64,000 nt of DNA from Gp6-AA40 sp963742105. Lineage in GTDB: Bacteria > Acidobacteriota > Vicinamibacteria > Vicinamibacterales > UBA2999. Shown here piece by piece: positions 33,083-41,773 of this stretch. The stretch's first letter is position 1. Each line of letters begins with the position of its first letter. The DNA is taken from assembly GCA_963742105.1 (NCBI GenBank), contig CAVUKN010000005.1:434001-498000 (forward strand). The letters run 5' to 3'. The translations under genes were made by a program, and so were the position numbers. The notes below the pieces were generated by a model. That model saw only the letters and a list, made by a program, of their open reading frames with translations, was not told the DNA's origin and made no database searches.

Positions 33083-35731
33083 GGGCAGCAACTCGGACCC
33101 TACCAGGTCCTCGCCGCGCTGGGCGCAGGCGGAATGGGCGAGGTCTATCGCGCTCGGGACACGAAGCTTGGCCGCGACGTCGCGATCAAGGTGCTGCCGG
33201 TACTCGGCGCCGCCGATCCGCTGCAGCTGACGCGACTCCACCGCGAGGCGCAGCTGCTCGCCGCGATCAATCACCCGAACATCGCCGCCATCTACGGCTT
33301 CGAAGACTCCGGCGACACGCACGCGCTCGTGATGGAGCTGGTCGAGGGCCCGACGCTGGCGGATCGAATCGCGGCTGGCCCACTTCCAGTGGCCGAAGCA
33401 TTGCTCTTGGCCAGGCAGATTGCCGACGCGCTCGCCGCCGCCCACGAGCAGGGCATCGTCCATCGCGATCTGAAGCCGGCGAACATCAAGGTTCGCCCGG
33501 ATGGCACGGTCAAGGTGCTCGATTTCGGCCTGGCGAAGCTGCACGACGCGAACGTGGTTGCCACGTCGAGCGGGGCGCCGGCGATGACGCTGTCGCCGAC
33601 GCTGTCGATCGCGGCGACCCAGGCGGGCTTCATCCTCGGGACGGCCGCCTACATGGCGCCCGAGCAGGCCAGCGGCAAGCCGGTGGACAAGCGCGCCGAC
33701 ATCTGGGCGTTTGGCGTGGTGCTGTGGGAAATGGTCACCGGCAAGCGCCTCTTCGAGGGCGAGACGATTTCGCACGTGCTGGCTGCGGTGCTGACGCGTG
33801 AGCCCGACCTCAGCGTCGCGCCGGCGCGTGTCCGGATGCTGCTGACGCGCTGCCTGGACAAAGATCCGCGCACGCGATTGCGCGACATCGGCGACGCGAT
33901 GGCGCTCGTTGCCAGTGATGACGTCGTTCACGCGGGACCGGGCAGCGGTGCGGGCTCACCGGCACAGAGACGCTGGCTCGTGCTCGGATGGGTGGTCGCC
34001 GCTGCGCTCACCGTTGGTATCGCGGTGTTCCCGTGGCAGCGGCAGGCGACGGTCGACAACGTTGCATCACCCATCGTCCGTTTTCAGATCGACCGGCCTG
34101 CCGACGTTTACAACCGGACGGCAGCCGCGTTCGCCGTGTCGCCGGACGGGCTGCTGCTCGCCTATTACGGCGCCGGCGCCGACGGTGTGCCGAAGCTGTT
34201 CATCCGGACGCTGCCGACGGGCGACGTCCGCGAGCTGGCCGGATCGGCCACTGCGGCACCAGTGCGCGACTCGCTGTTCTGGTCGCCCGACAGCCGCCAA
34301 CTGGCGCGCGCCACTGCCAGCGGCGGCGAAGTCTTCGACCTGGCCACCGGCGCTGCGCGATCGTTGTGCGCGTGTCGCTACATTGGCGGAACATGGAATC
34401 GCGAGGGCACGATTCTGATCGGCGCCTTCGGTGACGCCTTCGTCGGCATCTCCCGTCTCTCGACTCGCGAGTCCAAGCCAGTTCCCGTCACGACTGTTGA
34501 CGCGTCGAAACGCGAGCAAGATACGTGGCCGGTGTTCCTGCCAGACGGGCGACAGTTTTTCTTCACGCGGTCGGTCGCCGGCGGCGACGTCGCGACGTAT
34601 CTCGGCAGCCTCGACGGCACGGCGGCGACGCGGATCGCGGACGGCTCGTTGCGGATCTTTATCCCACCCACACGCGCGCGGGGCGCCTACCTGCTCGGCA
34701 TCGATGCCTCCGGCCTCGTCGCGCAGCCCTTTGATCTGAAGACAGTGCGCGTGAGTGGCCCGCGTACGCCGCTGGTCAGCGGAGCCGTCGCGGCGTCGGC
34801 GTCAGCCAACGGCGTGCTGGCCACCACTCCGGCATTCAGCCGCCCGCGGACGATTCCCACGTGGTACGACCGAACCGGCCGTGCCGTCGGACAGGTTGGT
34901 GAGGAGGGCATCCTCGAGTCTGTCGCACTGTCTCCCGACGGGCGGCGATTGGCCATGTCGGAGAACGCCAGTGCCGGTGAGTCGAGGAGCGATATCTGGC
35001 TGCTGGACTTCGCCACTAACGCCCGCACGCGTCTCACCTTCAACCGCGGCTCCACCGTCGTCTGGTCCCCTGACGGAGCCAGGCTGGCGTTCACGTCGAA
35101 CCGAGAGGGGACGAATCTGCCGCTTCAGCGAGCCGTCGACGGTACTGGCGTGGAGACGCCGCTGTTTTCGTATGACCGTCACGCATGGATCAATGACTGG
35201 TCCCGCGATGGGCGATGGATCATCTTTTCGGGCCCGCGGGCCGGCACGACCAGTGGGAACGACTTATGGTTCGTGAACACCGGCACTCCCGACGCGAAGC
35301 CCTCGTCGTATCTCGCGACACCATCGCTCGAACAACAGGCGCAGTTCTCACCTGATGGACGATTCGTAGCCTACGGATCCGACCAGTCTGGGACGTTTGA
35401 AATCTACGTGCAGCCGTTTCCGAACGCGTCCGGCGGTAAATGGATGGTCTCGAATGGCGGCGGGGTCGAGCCGCGATGGAGTCGCGACGGCAAAGAATTG
35501 TTCTACTTCGCGGGGCAGACGCTCATGTCCGTCCCTGTAACTCTCCTGCCTACGTTTTCAAGCGGCCGACCGTCCGCGCTCTTCACCGCGCCGGTGCAGC
35601 CTGGCTTCACGGCGGATAGTCATCGCTGGCAGATGGCGCCCGACGGCAAGCGATTCCTTCTGCTGGCGGCGAGTGCGACGACGCGCGCACCGTTAGATGT
35701 TGTCGTGAATTGGCCGTCGCTCTTGAAGTGA
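33077..35731 (+). CDS. Ser/Thr protein kinase with C-terminal beta-propeller
   Basis: An 884-aa membrane-anchored kinase. GTG 33077 is preceded by a perfect AGGAGG seven bases upstream. Kinase domain: glycine loop GAGGMGEVYRA (residues 16-26), VAIK Lys (38), HRDLKPAN (129-136), DFG (149-151) and APE (194-196), about residues 8-270. One membrane helix WLVLGWVVAAALTVGIAVF (about 297-315) follows. The rest is a TolB/WD40-like propeller with repeats such as SPDGLLLAYYG, SPDGRRLAMSE, SPDGARLAFTS and SPDGRFVAYGS. Such proteins are hallmark acidobacterial signalling kinases; the target is unknown. Confidence 0.94.
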   Translation: MVGQQLGPYQVLAALGAGGMGEVYRARDTKLGRDVAIKVLPVLGAADPLQLTRLHREAQLLAAINHPNIAAIYGFEDSGDTHALVMELVEGPTLADRIAAGPLPVAEALLLARQIADALAAAHEQGIVHRDLKPANIKVRPDGTVKVLDFGLAKLHDANVVATSSGAPAMTLSPTLSIAATQAGFILGTAAYMAPEQASGKPVDKRADIWAFGVVLWEMVTGKRLFEGETISHVLAAVLTREPDLSVAPARVRMLLTRCLDKDPRTRLRDIGDAMALVASDDVVHAGPGSGAGSPAQRRWLVLGWVVAAALTVGIAVFPWQRQATVDNVASPIVRFQIDRPADVYNRTAAAFAVSPDGLLLAYYGAGADGVPKLFIRTLPTGDVRELAGSATAAPVRDSLFWSPDSRQLARATASGGEVFDLATGAARSLCACRYIGGTWNREGTILIGAFGDAFVGISRLSTRESKPVPVTTVDASKREQDTWPVFLPDGRQFFFTRSVAGGDVATYLGSLDGTAATRIADGSLRIFIPPTRARGAYLLGIDASGLVAQPFDLKTVRVSGPRTPLVSGAVAASASANGVLATTPAFSRPRTIPTWYDRTGRAVGQVGEEGILESVALSPDGRRLAMSENASAGESRSDIWLLDFATNARTRLTFNRGSTVVWSPDGARLAFTSNREGTNLPLQRAVDGTGVETPLFSYDRHAWINDWSRDGRWIIFSGPRAGTTSGNDLWFVNTGTPDAKPSSYLATPSLEQQAQFSPDGRFVAYGSDQSGTFEIYVQPFPNASGGKWMVSNGGGVEPRWSRDGKELFYFAGQTLMSVPVTLLPTFSSGRPSALFTAPVQPGFTADSHRWQMAPDGKRFLLLAASATTRAPLDVVVNWPSLLK

Positions 35732-35861
35732 AGCAGCGTCGGGCGTCGGTTATCTTGATGGGCGAAAATACGAAGAGCTTGCGGAGGCGCTCGACCTGCC
35801 AACCAATACCGGCCACCACAGTGTGGCGGCTGTCGAACAACGCTGTCGATGACGACGTCTC

Positions 35862-36071
35862 TCACCGCGCCCGGTGTTTGCACCTGGCCGCCTCGGCCTC
35901 CTCGATCGAACGGAACCTGAAGACGCCGCGCGGGTAGAGCCGCGGCGCGAGCTGCCAGTACCGTGCGCAGTGCCGGAGAAACTGGTCGAAGTCCCCGTCG
36001 CGGCGAACCATGACGTCCGCTGCATTCATGTCCTCGATCGAGCGGAATCGCTCGACACGTCCGTTGGTCAT
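35862..36071 (-). CDS. Small protein coupled to a nucleotidyltransferase
   Basis: A 69-aa soluble protein: VERFRSIEDMNAADVMVRRD, then FDQFLRHCARYWQLAPRLYP and GVFRFRSIEEAEAARCKHRA. The FRSIE(D/E)xxxA motif occurs twice, at both ends. Its ATG overlaps the stop of the nucleotidyltransferase gene (ATGA). I do not recognise the family with certainty; pairing with an AbiEii-like protein suggests a toxin-antitoxin-like unit, which is inference. Confidence 0.68.
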   Translation of the reverse strand: MTNGRVERFRSIEDMNAADVMVRRDGDFDQFLRHCARYWQLAPRLYPRGVFRFRSIEEAEAARCKHRAR

Positions 36072-36544
36072 TGGTCATCCTCCAGCTGAAATCGTTCCCG
36101 GAGAGCGGTTGCGTCCTGCCGATCCTTCGCCCGCACCGTGTTTTTCTTCATTCGATAGAGCGCAGCAGGCGTCGCCACGGAGACCATGACTCCGGACACT
36201 TCCTTGAGTTCACGAGCCACAGTCTCAAAGGTTGCGGCGTCGCCAAGTCTGGTGATGATGTCGAAGTAGAGGTCTCCGGTTGGCGGGTAGTAGCGGATCG
36301 CCGGATACTCGCCGAGCAGGTCCGCCGTGGAGATGTCCGCCACGCTCGGATCCTGTTCGTACACCGCGACCAATGCCGCACGCAGCCGGTCGACGTTCTC
36401 GGGAGTCGCCTTGATGAACAGGTCGATGTCCTCCGTGGCGCGCACGAGTCCATGCACGCCCATCGCCGTCGCGCCGATGAGCGTGTATTCGAGGCCGGCA
36501 TCATGGAACGCACGGAGCACGCGCACGATCTCGTCTCGATCCAT
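36068..36544 (-). CDS. AbiEii/AbiGii-like nucleotidyltransferase (MNT type)
   Basis: A 158-aa protein with a minimal nucleotidyltransferase core: EYTLIGATAMGVHGLVRATE, then DIDLFI (the metal-binding D-x-D) at about residues 35-40, and a second half with YFDIITRLGDAATFE and an Arg/Lys-rich end ALYRMKKNTVRAKDRQD. The ATG at 36544 fits the domain start. Earlier in-frame ATGs (36616, 36658) add an unconserved leader, and the last lies in a REPIN-like palindrome. Relatives act as toxins or antitoxins in AbiE systems. It is coupled to the 69-aa gene. Confidence 0.78.
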   Translation of the reverse strand: MDRDEIVRVLRAFHDAGLEYTLIGATAMGVHGLVRATEDIDLFIKATPENVDRLRAALVAVYEQDPSVADISTADLLGEYPAIRYYPPTGDLYFDIITRLGDAATFETVARELKEVSGVMVSVATPAALYRMKKNTVRAKDRQDATALRERFQLEDDQ

Positions 36545-36626
36545 CGCGTCAAGAATACGCGGGTTCACGCGCGAAGGCCCGGTGAGATGAGCGACGACGT
36601 GCTTTTCGCCTTCCATCCGTAGGGTA

Positions 36627-36724
36627 GGGGTCAGGTCTTGAATGCTTACATTTTTCACGATCTGACCCCACCGATTGCGACGGGGTCACACCATGAAAAA
36701 TGTAAACATTCAAGACCTGACCCC
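36627..36724. repeat. REPIN-like nested palindrome (GGGGTCAGGTCTTGAATG type)
   Basis: The outer arms, GGGGTCAGGTCTTGAATG... at 36627-36657 and its complement at 36694-36724, match at 30 of 31 positions. Inside them TGACCCC (36663-36669) faces GGGGTCA (36682-36688). GGGGTCAG...TTGAAT ends are typical of REP sequences mobilised by RAYT (Y1) transposases. No such transposase is in the window. Confidence 0.82.
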
Positions 36725-36771
36725 ACCAGGGAGAAATCGTCGAGAGCAGGAACCGAGGGGGAAGGCGTTAG

Positions 36772-36808
36772 CAACCACGATGGGCACGATGGCACGAAGG
36801 TCACGATG
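36772..36808. repeat. Single ACGAAGG-family arm
   Basis: AACCACGATGGGCACGATGG followed by CACGAAGGTCACGATGA is one arm of the family C palindromes (compare 13056) without a partner arm. Confidence 0.6.
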
Positions 36809-36885
36809 ATAGGGCGTCCTGAGTCGCGTTTCGATCGCCACCGGGCGTGAGTCAGGCTTAGACTTCACACCGGGGACGGCGAGAC

Positions 36886-37719
36886 ATGAGGCAACGGCTC
36901 ACGCGCCGGGAGGCGCTCTACTTTGTTGGAGCGGCAGCGCTCTCGGCCGCACGCACCTCGGCACAAGAGGCAGCGCTCGAGTTCGACGGGATCGATCACG
37001 TCGAGTTCTACGTGTCGCAGGTGCAACGCACGCGCGACTTCTTGGCAGCCGTCTTCGGCCCGACGGTGCTCGTGAACGCCACGGCGGCGAAGAACTACGT
37101 CAAGGTCGGCTCCGGCTACTTCGCCTTCGAGCGGCCGCGCACCGAAGGCGGGCCGCTCACCACTGACCACGTGTCGATGGCGATCCGCAACATCGAGATG
37201 CCGCGGGTCCATGCGCTGCTCGACGCGAAGGGGATCGCCTACCGTGATTATCCCAGCGGCCGCGACACCGCGATCCTCGACGGGGACGGCATCCGCACGC
37301 AGCTCTCGCCGCCGAACGGCTGGAGCCTGCTGAAGCCCCCGAATTTCCTGCCCGATGCGGCGGTCCTGCGCGAGGAACCCGTGTTTCGTGCAACCGGCAT
37401 CGAGCACGCCCTGCTGAACGTCACGGATCCGGACGCGGCGGCCCGGTTCTACGAGAAGGTCTTCGGTATCGAATCACGGCGCTCGGACGATCGCATTTGG
37501 TTTCAGGTGGGCCGCTCGCGACTTGGACTGCAGAAGACGACGGGAGGTGCGCACAGCGGCGTGCATCACCTCGGCGTTGTTGCCGAGCCGTTCAACTACG
37601 ACGTCGTCGTTGCGCGTCTTCATGCGCTGGGCGCGACCGTCGAGCGCCCCGAGATCCAAGGCGCGCCATCCTTCCGCGATCCCGACGGCCTGCTCGTGCA
37701 GGTCAGCGGCGCCCCCTGA
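36886..37719 (+). CDS. Two-domain VOC (glyoxalase-fold) protein with Tat-like signal
   Basis: A 277-aa protein. The N-terminus LTRREALYFVGAAALSAA has twin arginines and a hydrophobic stretch ending near TSAQ, suggesting Tat export. Two VOC domains follow: GIDHVEFYVSQVQRTRDFLA to about residue 150, and GIEHALLNVTDPDAAARFYE to the end, closing with FRDPDGLLVQVSG. His and Glu at equivalent positions could bind a metal. It may be a dioxygenase or lyase; the substrate is unknown. Confidence 0.83.
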   Translation: MRQRLTRREALYFVGAAALSAARTSAQEAALEFDGIDHVEFYVSQVQRTRDFLAAVFGPTVLVNATAAKNYVKVGSGYFAFERPRTEGGPLTTDHVSMAIRNIEMPRVHALLDAKGIAYRDYPSGRDTAILDGDGIRTQLSPPNGWSLLKPPNFLPDAAVLREEPVFRATGIEHALLNVTDPDAAARFYEKVFGIESRRSDDRIWFQVGRSRLGLQKTTGGAHSGVHHLGVVAEPFNYDVVVARLHALGATVERPEIQGAPSFRDPDGLLVQVSGAP

Positions 37720-38043
37720 GCCGACATCCTCCGCCTGCGGCAGCGGCGAGAAATCGGGTATCGGGAACCTGGGTACTGTTCCGGGGCCATCGCGTGCGTC
37801 GCGGGCGTGATCCGGCAATGTGGCGCCATGGCTCGCACCTCATGCGTGAAGCCACTGTCGCCGCGTCGCTAAGGTTCGCGTTCACAGAAATCTTGTCAGT
37901 TCCAGATTCCTGAACGTGATTCGCTCGCCGCTGCGCCTGCTCGCGGTCCTCGTCGCGGTGCCGGTCCTCGCGGGAGTGTAGTTGCCGTAGCCGGCGGTAT
38001 CAGTGTCAACACCACCGAGTACCAACCACCGACGACCTACCAC
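37720..38043. other. 324-bp gap without a supported gene
   Basis: A 21-codon frame, GTG 37916 to TAG 37981 (RSPLRLLAVLVAVPVLAGV), looks like an isolated signal peptide. A CTACCGACC-type tandem stretch (about 38010-38055), related to the GGTAGCC repeat after nadA, runs into the end of the next gene. Nothing else is recognised. Confidence 0.5.
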
Positions 38044-40788
38044 CTACCGACTAACCTGAATACTGCCGCCGGCGCCACGACCGCCTGCGCCGGTGACGCC
38101 GGTCGAAACCAGCTTGACCCACAGTGCGCCGTCGCCGCGGTAGTACGAGGTGCTGCTGGCGCTGCGGAGTGCATCCAGGCTGTTTTGTGCCGTGCCGGTG
38201 GCTGCGCTGGTGAATCCGGGTAATTCGAAGATAACCCAGGAGCCGGGGTCCAGTTCGCTCACGCTGATGGACATCGACGGCCGTTCGGTGACGGCCTTGA
38301 TCTCGGTGCCACTCCGGATCGTGGTGGTCGTGGCATTCACCTCCCTGCCATTGCGGCTGAGAGTGATCGGCATTTGAGGGGCACCGAAACCTCCTCTACC
38401 GGCGGCTCCCCCAGGAGCGGCAGCTCCGCGCCCACCAGGAGCGCCGCCGGCAGGTCCGGCAGGACCGGCAGCTGCGCCGGTACCAGGAGCGACGCCCGGG
38501 CCGGCAGCTCCGCCAGCAACGGCCGCCGCGCCCGGTCCAACAGGACCGCCAGGTGCGCCAGGTCCACCCCGCCCTGCAGCACCGGCAGGGCCGGCGGCGC
38601 CGCCTCGCGCCCCACCGGGACCGCCGACGCCGCCAAAGTTGACGCGCCCGAAATCTCCCCGACACACGGCAGCGTTCCAGGACGGTTTGAGTTCGCAGGC
38701 TTTGTCATCGTCCGCGATCCCGTTGTCGATCACGATGTAGGAATCGGGGACGCCGCCGATCGACCCGTCGATGTCGTGAAACACCGCGCCATTCCAGCCT
38801 GCAAAACTTCCGAACTCACCCGAGAAGGACCATCGGCGCTCCTGCGGCGGGAAATATACCGGCTTGGCATTTTCAAACGTCAGTTTCTCGACCGAGTTGT
38901 GGGTGCTGATCGGAAAGCTGGTGTACAGCAGATACGAGAGCGCCCCGGACTTGCGAGTGGCATTGTCCTGAAAGTTGACGAACGTGGTGTTCGCCACGTG
39001 GTGGAGGAAGTCGTAGTACTCGTAGCCACGGATCGGATAATCCGCGTCAGCGCGAGGCAACGTGCGACCGTACGCTTTCTCCGCGTCCGTTGTGGGGGTC
39101 CCTTTATTGTCGCTCTCGCCTACGAACAGGGAGTTCACGACTTTTGAGGTGTAGTCGCCGTGATACGTGGCCACGCCAGGGTAGGCATGCGTGTAGCCGA
39201 TCGCGCTGTCGGCAATCTTCAGGCCGTCGAAGACATGATTCTCGCCACGGGCCCAGATCGCAGCGCCCCTGCTCTTGTAGATGGTGATGTCTTTGATCAC
39301 CGATTCCAGCCGTGCGCTGTTGGTGTCGCTGGGATCCGTATAGGGCAGATGCGTGTTCCCGCCAAGGTTGAATTTGCCTTGCGCATTGGCTCCGCGATCG
39401 AACATCAACCCTTCGATGTTGGAGTGGGCGACGTTGCCGGAGAACTCGCGAATCTGCGTTCGACGGGGCCAGGTCTTCGCAGCGATCTCCGTGCCTTCGA
39501 ACTTACCGGTTGGGTGTTCTGACAGCGCGATCCAGAAGCCTGTCGCCTCGGAACCTGCGGACACATTCCCGCGATAGGTATTGTCAGGATTGGTGATCCA
39601 GAAAGTCGACGCCGTGTTGTCGGAAGGGATCAACTGGTCGGACGCATTTTGACCTTGACCGCCCCCTCCGTAGACTCCGACGACGGCATTGGTCGGACTA
39701 CAGGGCCGGGTCGTATGACACCTGGTCAGGATCCCCAGGTTGTTGACGTACTGGTTGCCGTGCTCCACGCCATCTTCAAGGAAATAGCAGTGGCCGACGT
39801 TGTTGTAGGCCACATTGTTCTCAACCCGCACATTGTTCGTCCCGTGCACCGTGACACAACGGCTGAAGGTGTCGTGGATCGCAGAGTTCTCGATGTATTG
39901 GGCCTGCGTGTCACCAACCAGATGCCAATGGATCGGATACCGCGCCAGGTTCTCGTGCTGGCCCATTCGCAGGAACTCGACGCCAGAGACTTGCATTTTC
40001 GAGCCGCCCATCGCCATGACATGCCCGCCACTGAATGAGCTGTCTGCGTCGGGCGAAGCCTGGATACGGATATTGCGTGTGAGCATGCCGACTTCACCAC
40101 GCTCATCCACGCCGAAGGTGACCTGGCCGAAGTGCATGTATTCGAGTTTCTGATCCAGCGTAATCACTTGTCCCGAGACGCTGGCGATGGTTCGTTTCTC
40201 TGCCTGGTGGGGATCGAAATCCGTTGAGGCGACAACGATCTCGTCACCTTTCTTCCAGTCACCGGCATCCAGAACTTCGATCGAGTTGCTGCCCGCGGCA
40301 GCTGTTCTTGCCAGCTTGGTCCAGGAATGTTTCCGGTTACCGTGCAGGCTCAGCGTTCCGCCCATGAGCATGACCCCGCGATCACCCATCGTCATGATGT
40401 CTTCACCCGGGACATCGTTGGTGAGGGTAATGGTGGCCTTGCGCGTGTGGGGGTTGGCTTCACTGCCGATATTCAACTCTCCGTGTAACAGGATCCACTC
40501 GGTGGTCAGTTCGAGGTCGGCGCTATTCGAGAAGCTCAGTTTGCCGTCGACAGTCAAACTGCGCAGCGCCGGCGGACTCACATCGAGAACAACGTCCATG
40601 TCACGGCCAATGGTGACGGCGTCGCCTTTGCCCGGGACCTTTCGGCCGGGCCAGGTGGACGGATCAGACCAGCGCGTCGTCCGGCCAGCCGAGGGCGTTT
40701 TTTCCTGACCCGCAACGTAGACCCATCCGCCAAGCACGAAGAGGGCAGGAACGAGCAATGGAACGATCAGACGATGACGTTTTCGCAT
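38044..40788 (-). CDS. G8-domain parallel beta-helix protein with collagen-like tract
   Basis: A 914-aa exported protein. Signal/anchor at the N-terminus (RLIVPLLVPALFVLGGWVYV); G8 domain with RWSDPSTWPGRKVPGKGDAV, DMDVVLDVSPPALRSL and GELNIGSE; then right-handed beta-helix repeats including GVEFLRMGQHENLARYPIHW, HLVGDTQAQYIENS and VENNVAYNNVGHCYFLEDG, as in CEMIP/PKHD1L1-type proteins. Near residues 735-830 is a Gly-x-y collagen-like stretch, then a C-terminal beta-domain (ITLSRNGREV...SWVIFELPGF). A GGGAG Shine-Dalgarno precedes the ATG. A glycan-binding or glycan-cleaving role is inference. Confidence 0.88.
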   Translation of the reverse strand: MRKRHRLIVPLLVPALFVLGGWVYVAGQEKTPSAGRTTRWSDPSTWPGRKVPGKGDAVTIGRDMDVVLDVSPPALRSLTVDGKLSFSNSADLELTTEWILLHGELNIGSEANPHTRKATITLTNDVPGEDIMTMGDRGVMLMGGTLSLHGNRKHSWTKLARTAAAGSNSIEVLDAGDWKKGDEIVVASTDFDPHQAEKRTIASVSGQVITLDQKLEYMHFGQVTFGVDERGEVGMLTRNIRIQASPDADSSFSGGHVMAMGGSKMQVSGVEFLRMGQHENLARYPIHWHLVGDTQAQYIENSAIHDTFSRCVTVHGTNNVRVENNVAYNNVGHCYFLEDGVEHGNQYVNNLGILTRCHTTRPCSPTNAVVGVYGGGGQGQNASDQLIPSDNTASTFWITNPDNTYRGNVSAGSEATGFWIALSEHPTGKFEGTEIAAKTWPRRTQIREFSGNVAHSNIEGLMFDRGANAQGKFNLGGNTHLPYTDPSDTNSARLESVIKDITIYKSRGAAIWARGENHVFDGLKIADSAIGYTHAYPGVATYHGDYTSKVVNSLFVGESDNKGTPTTDAEKAYGRTLPRADADYPIRGYEYYDFLHHVANTTFVNFQDNATRKSGALSYLLYTSFPISTHNSVEKLTFENAKPVYFPPQERRWSFSGEFGSFAGWNGAVFHDIDGSIGGVPDSYIVIDNGIADDDKACELKPSWNAAVCRGDFGRVNFGGVGGPGGARGGAAGPAGAAGRGGPGAPGGPVGPGAAAVAGGAAGPGVAPGTGAAAGPAGPAGGAPGGRGAAAPGGAAGRGGFGAPQMPITLSRNGREVNATTTTIRSGTEIKAVTERPSMSISVSELDPGSWVIFELPGFTSAATGTAQNSLDALRSASSTSYYRGDGALWVKLVSTGVTGAGGRGAGGSIQVSR

Positions 40789-41346
40789 GGCAGTAAACTC
40801 CCGCCGAGAATCGAGTCCCGCGTTGGCGCTATAACCACCAGGAAGGATGTTCAGAGCCTGGCGCGCGCGTATCATGCAACAACTTCAACGTTTTGAACCA
40901 TCGGATGTCCCGACGCGCCGCTGGCTGTCTGAGCGTGGGCGAGGCTGGGGTCACGCGATGTGAGGCTGGATACGGTATGTGGCCGCGCGGCCTTCGGGTC
41001 CCGCCGGCAGCGTGTCACTTGGCTCGAAGAATCCAGAGACACACGGCGCAACCGGCCACCAGCGACACGATCACCAGAATCAGTCTCAGTTGCTCATCTC
41101 CGGTGCATCAACGCCGAGGCGATCGACGGTGCCAGTTGCTCCACGCGGAAACGATACCCCAGCACGACCAGCCTGCGTCATCGACGCCCGCCAGACTCCT
41201 CCACATCCGCTCCGCCGAGGAGAGCTCCGGACAGTCTCGCGGACGGTTTATTCCACGAGCAGTGACAACGTTCTGGTGCATTCGACCGTCAATGTTCCTG
41301 GAGAAGCGCGGGACGTCTGGACGATGCTCGATCGTCATCGGGGGCG
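40789..41346. other. 558-bp gap without a supported gene
   Basis: Several overlapping frames exist on the plus strand but none has family motifs, a clear start signal or consistent composition. I see no repeat or RNA. It leads into a TIGR03435 remnant and may be decayed coding sequence. Confidence 0.4.
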
Positions 41347-41706
41347 ATGCTGGTATGCACAGCGGTCCTCTCGGCCGCGCAAGGTCTTACCGACGCTGCG
41401 TTCGAAGCGGCCACGATGAAGCGCAATGTCTCGGGCGTGGAGAACTGGTCGCTCAATCCCCGGCCGACGGGCCAGTTCACCGTGACCAACGGACGCGTGT
41501 CGGACATCGTGCAGGCCGCATTCCTGATACAGGACTATCAACTCGAGGGTCTGCCCGCGTGGACGCGCAGCGAGCGTTACGACATCGTGGCGAAGCTCGA
41601 TGCGTCGCCGCCCGATCGCGTGCGATGTGGGATGCGATCAGCTGCCGGTCGAATCCTGTACGGTGGCAGCAGCCTCGACGAGCTCAGAGGGCCAGTGCCG
41701 GACTGA
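41347..41706 (+). pseudogene. N-terminal fragment of a TIGR03435 family protein
   Basis: Residues about 18-90 match the start of the TIGR03435 family of soil bacteria: AFEAATMKRN (usually FEVASVKPN), PTGQFTVTNGRVSDIVQAAF, QDYQLEGLPAWTRSERYDIV and AKLDASPP. The remaining two thirds, with the later PVxDxTGL block, are missing; the frame ends in unrelated sequence. The signal peptide is also reduced. Confidence 0.62.
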
Positions 41707-41773
41707 GAAATTTCGGGCAGCACATCGTTACTCCTTGAATCGATGATGAGGTTCGACTACCTTTTGCCAACTG

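Noticed and set aside
36627..36724. Insertion sequence with terminal inverted repeats
   Set aside because: Less than 100 bp lies between the arms and there is no transposase; it fits a REPIN-like repeat instead.
37916..37981. A 21-codon hydrophobic mini-gene
   Set aside because: It has the look of a signal peptide but no mature part and no Shine-Dalgarno; it is noted only in the intergenic entry.
38374..39147. A plus-strand frame of 257 codons opposite the G8 gene
   Set aside because: It is antisense to the collagen-like and beta-helix coding region, with Ser/Arg-rich translation typical of shadow frames.
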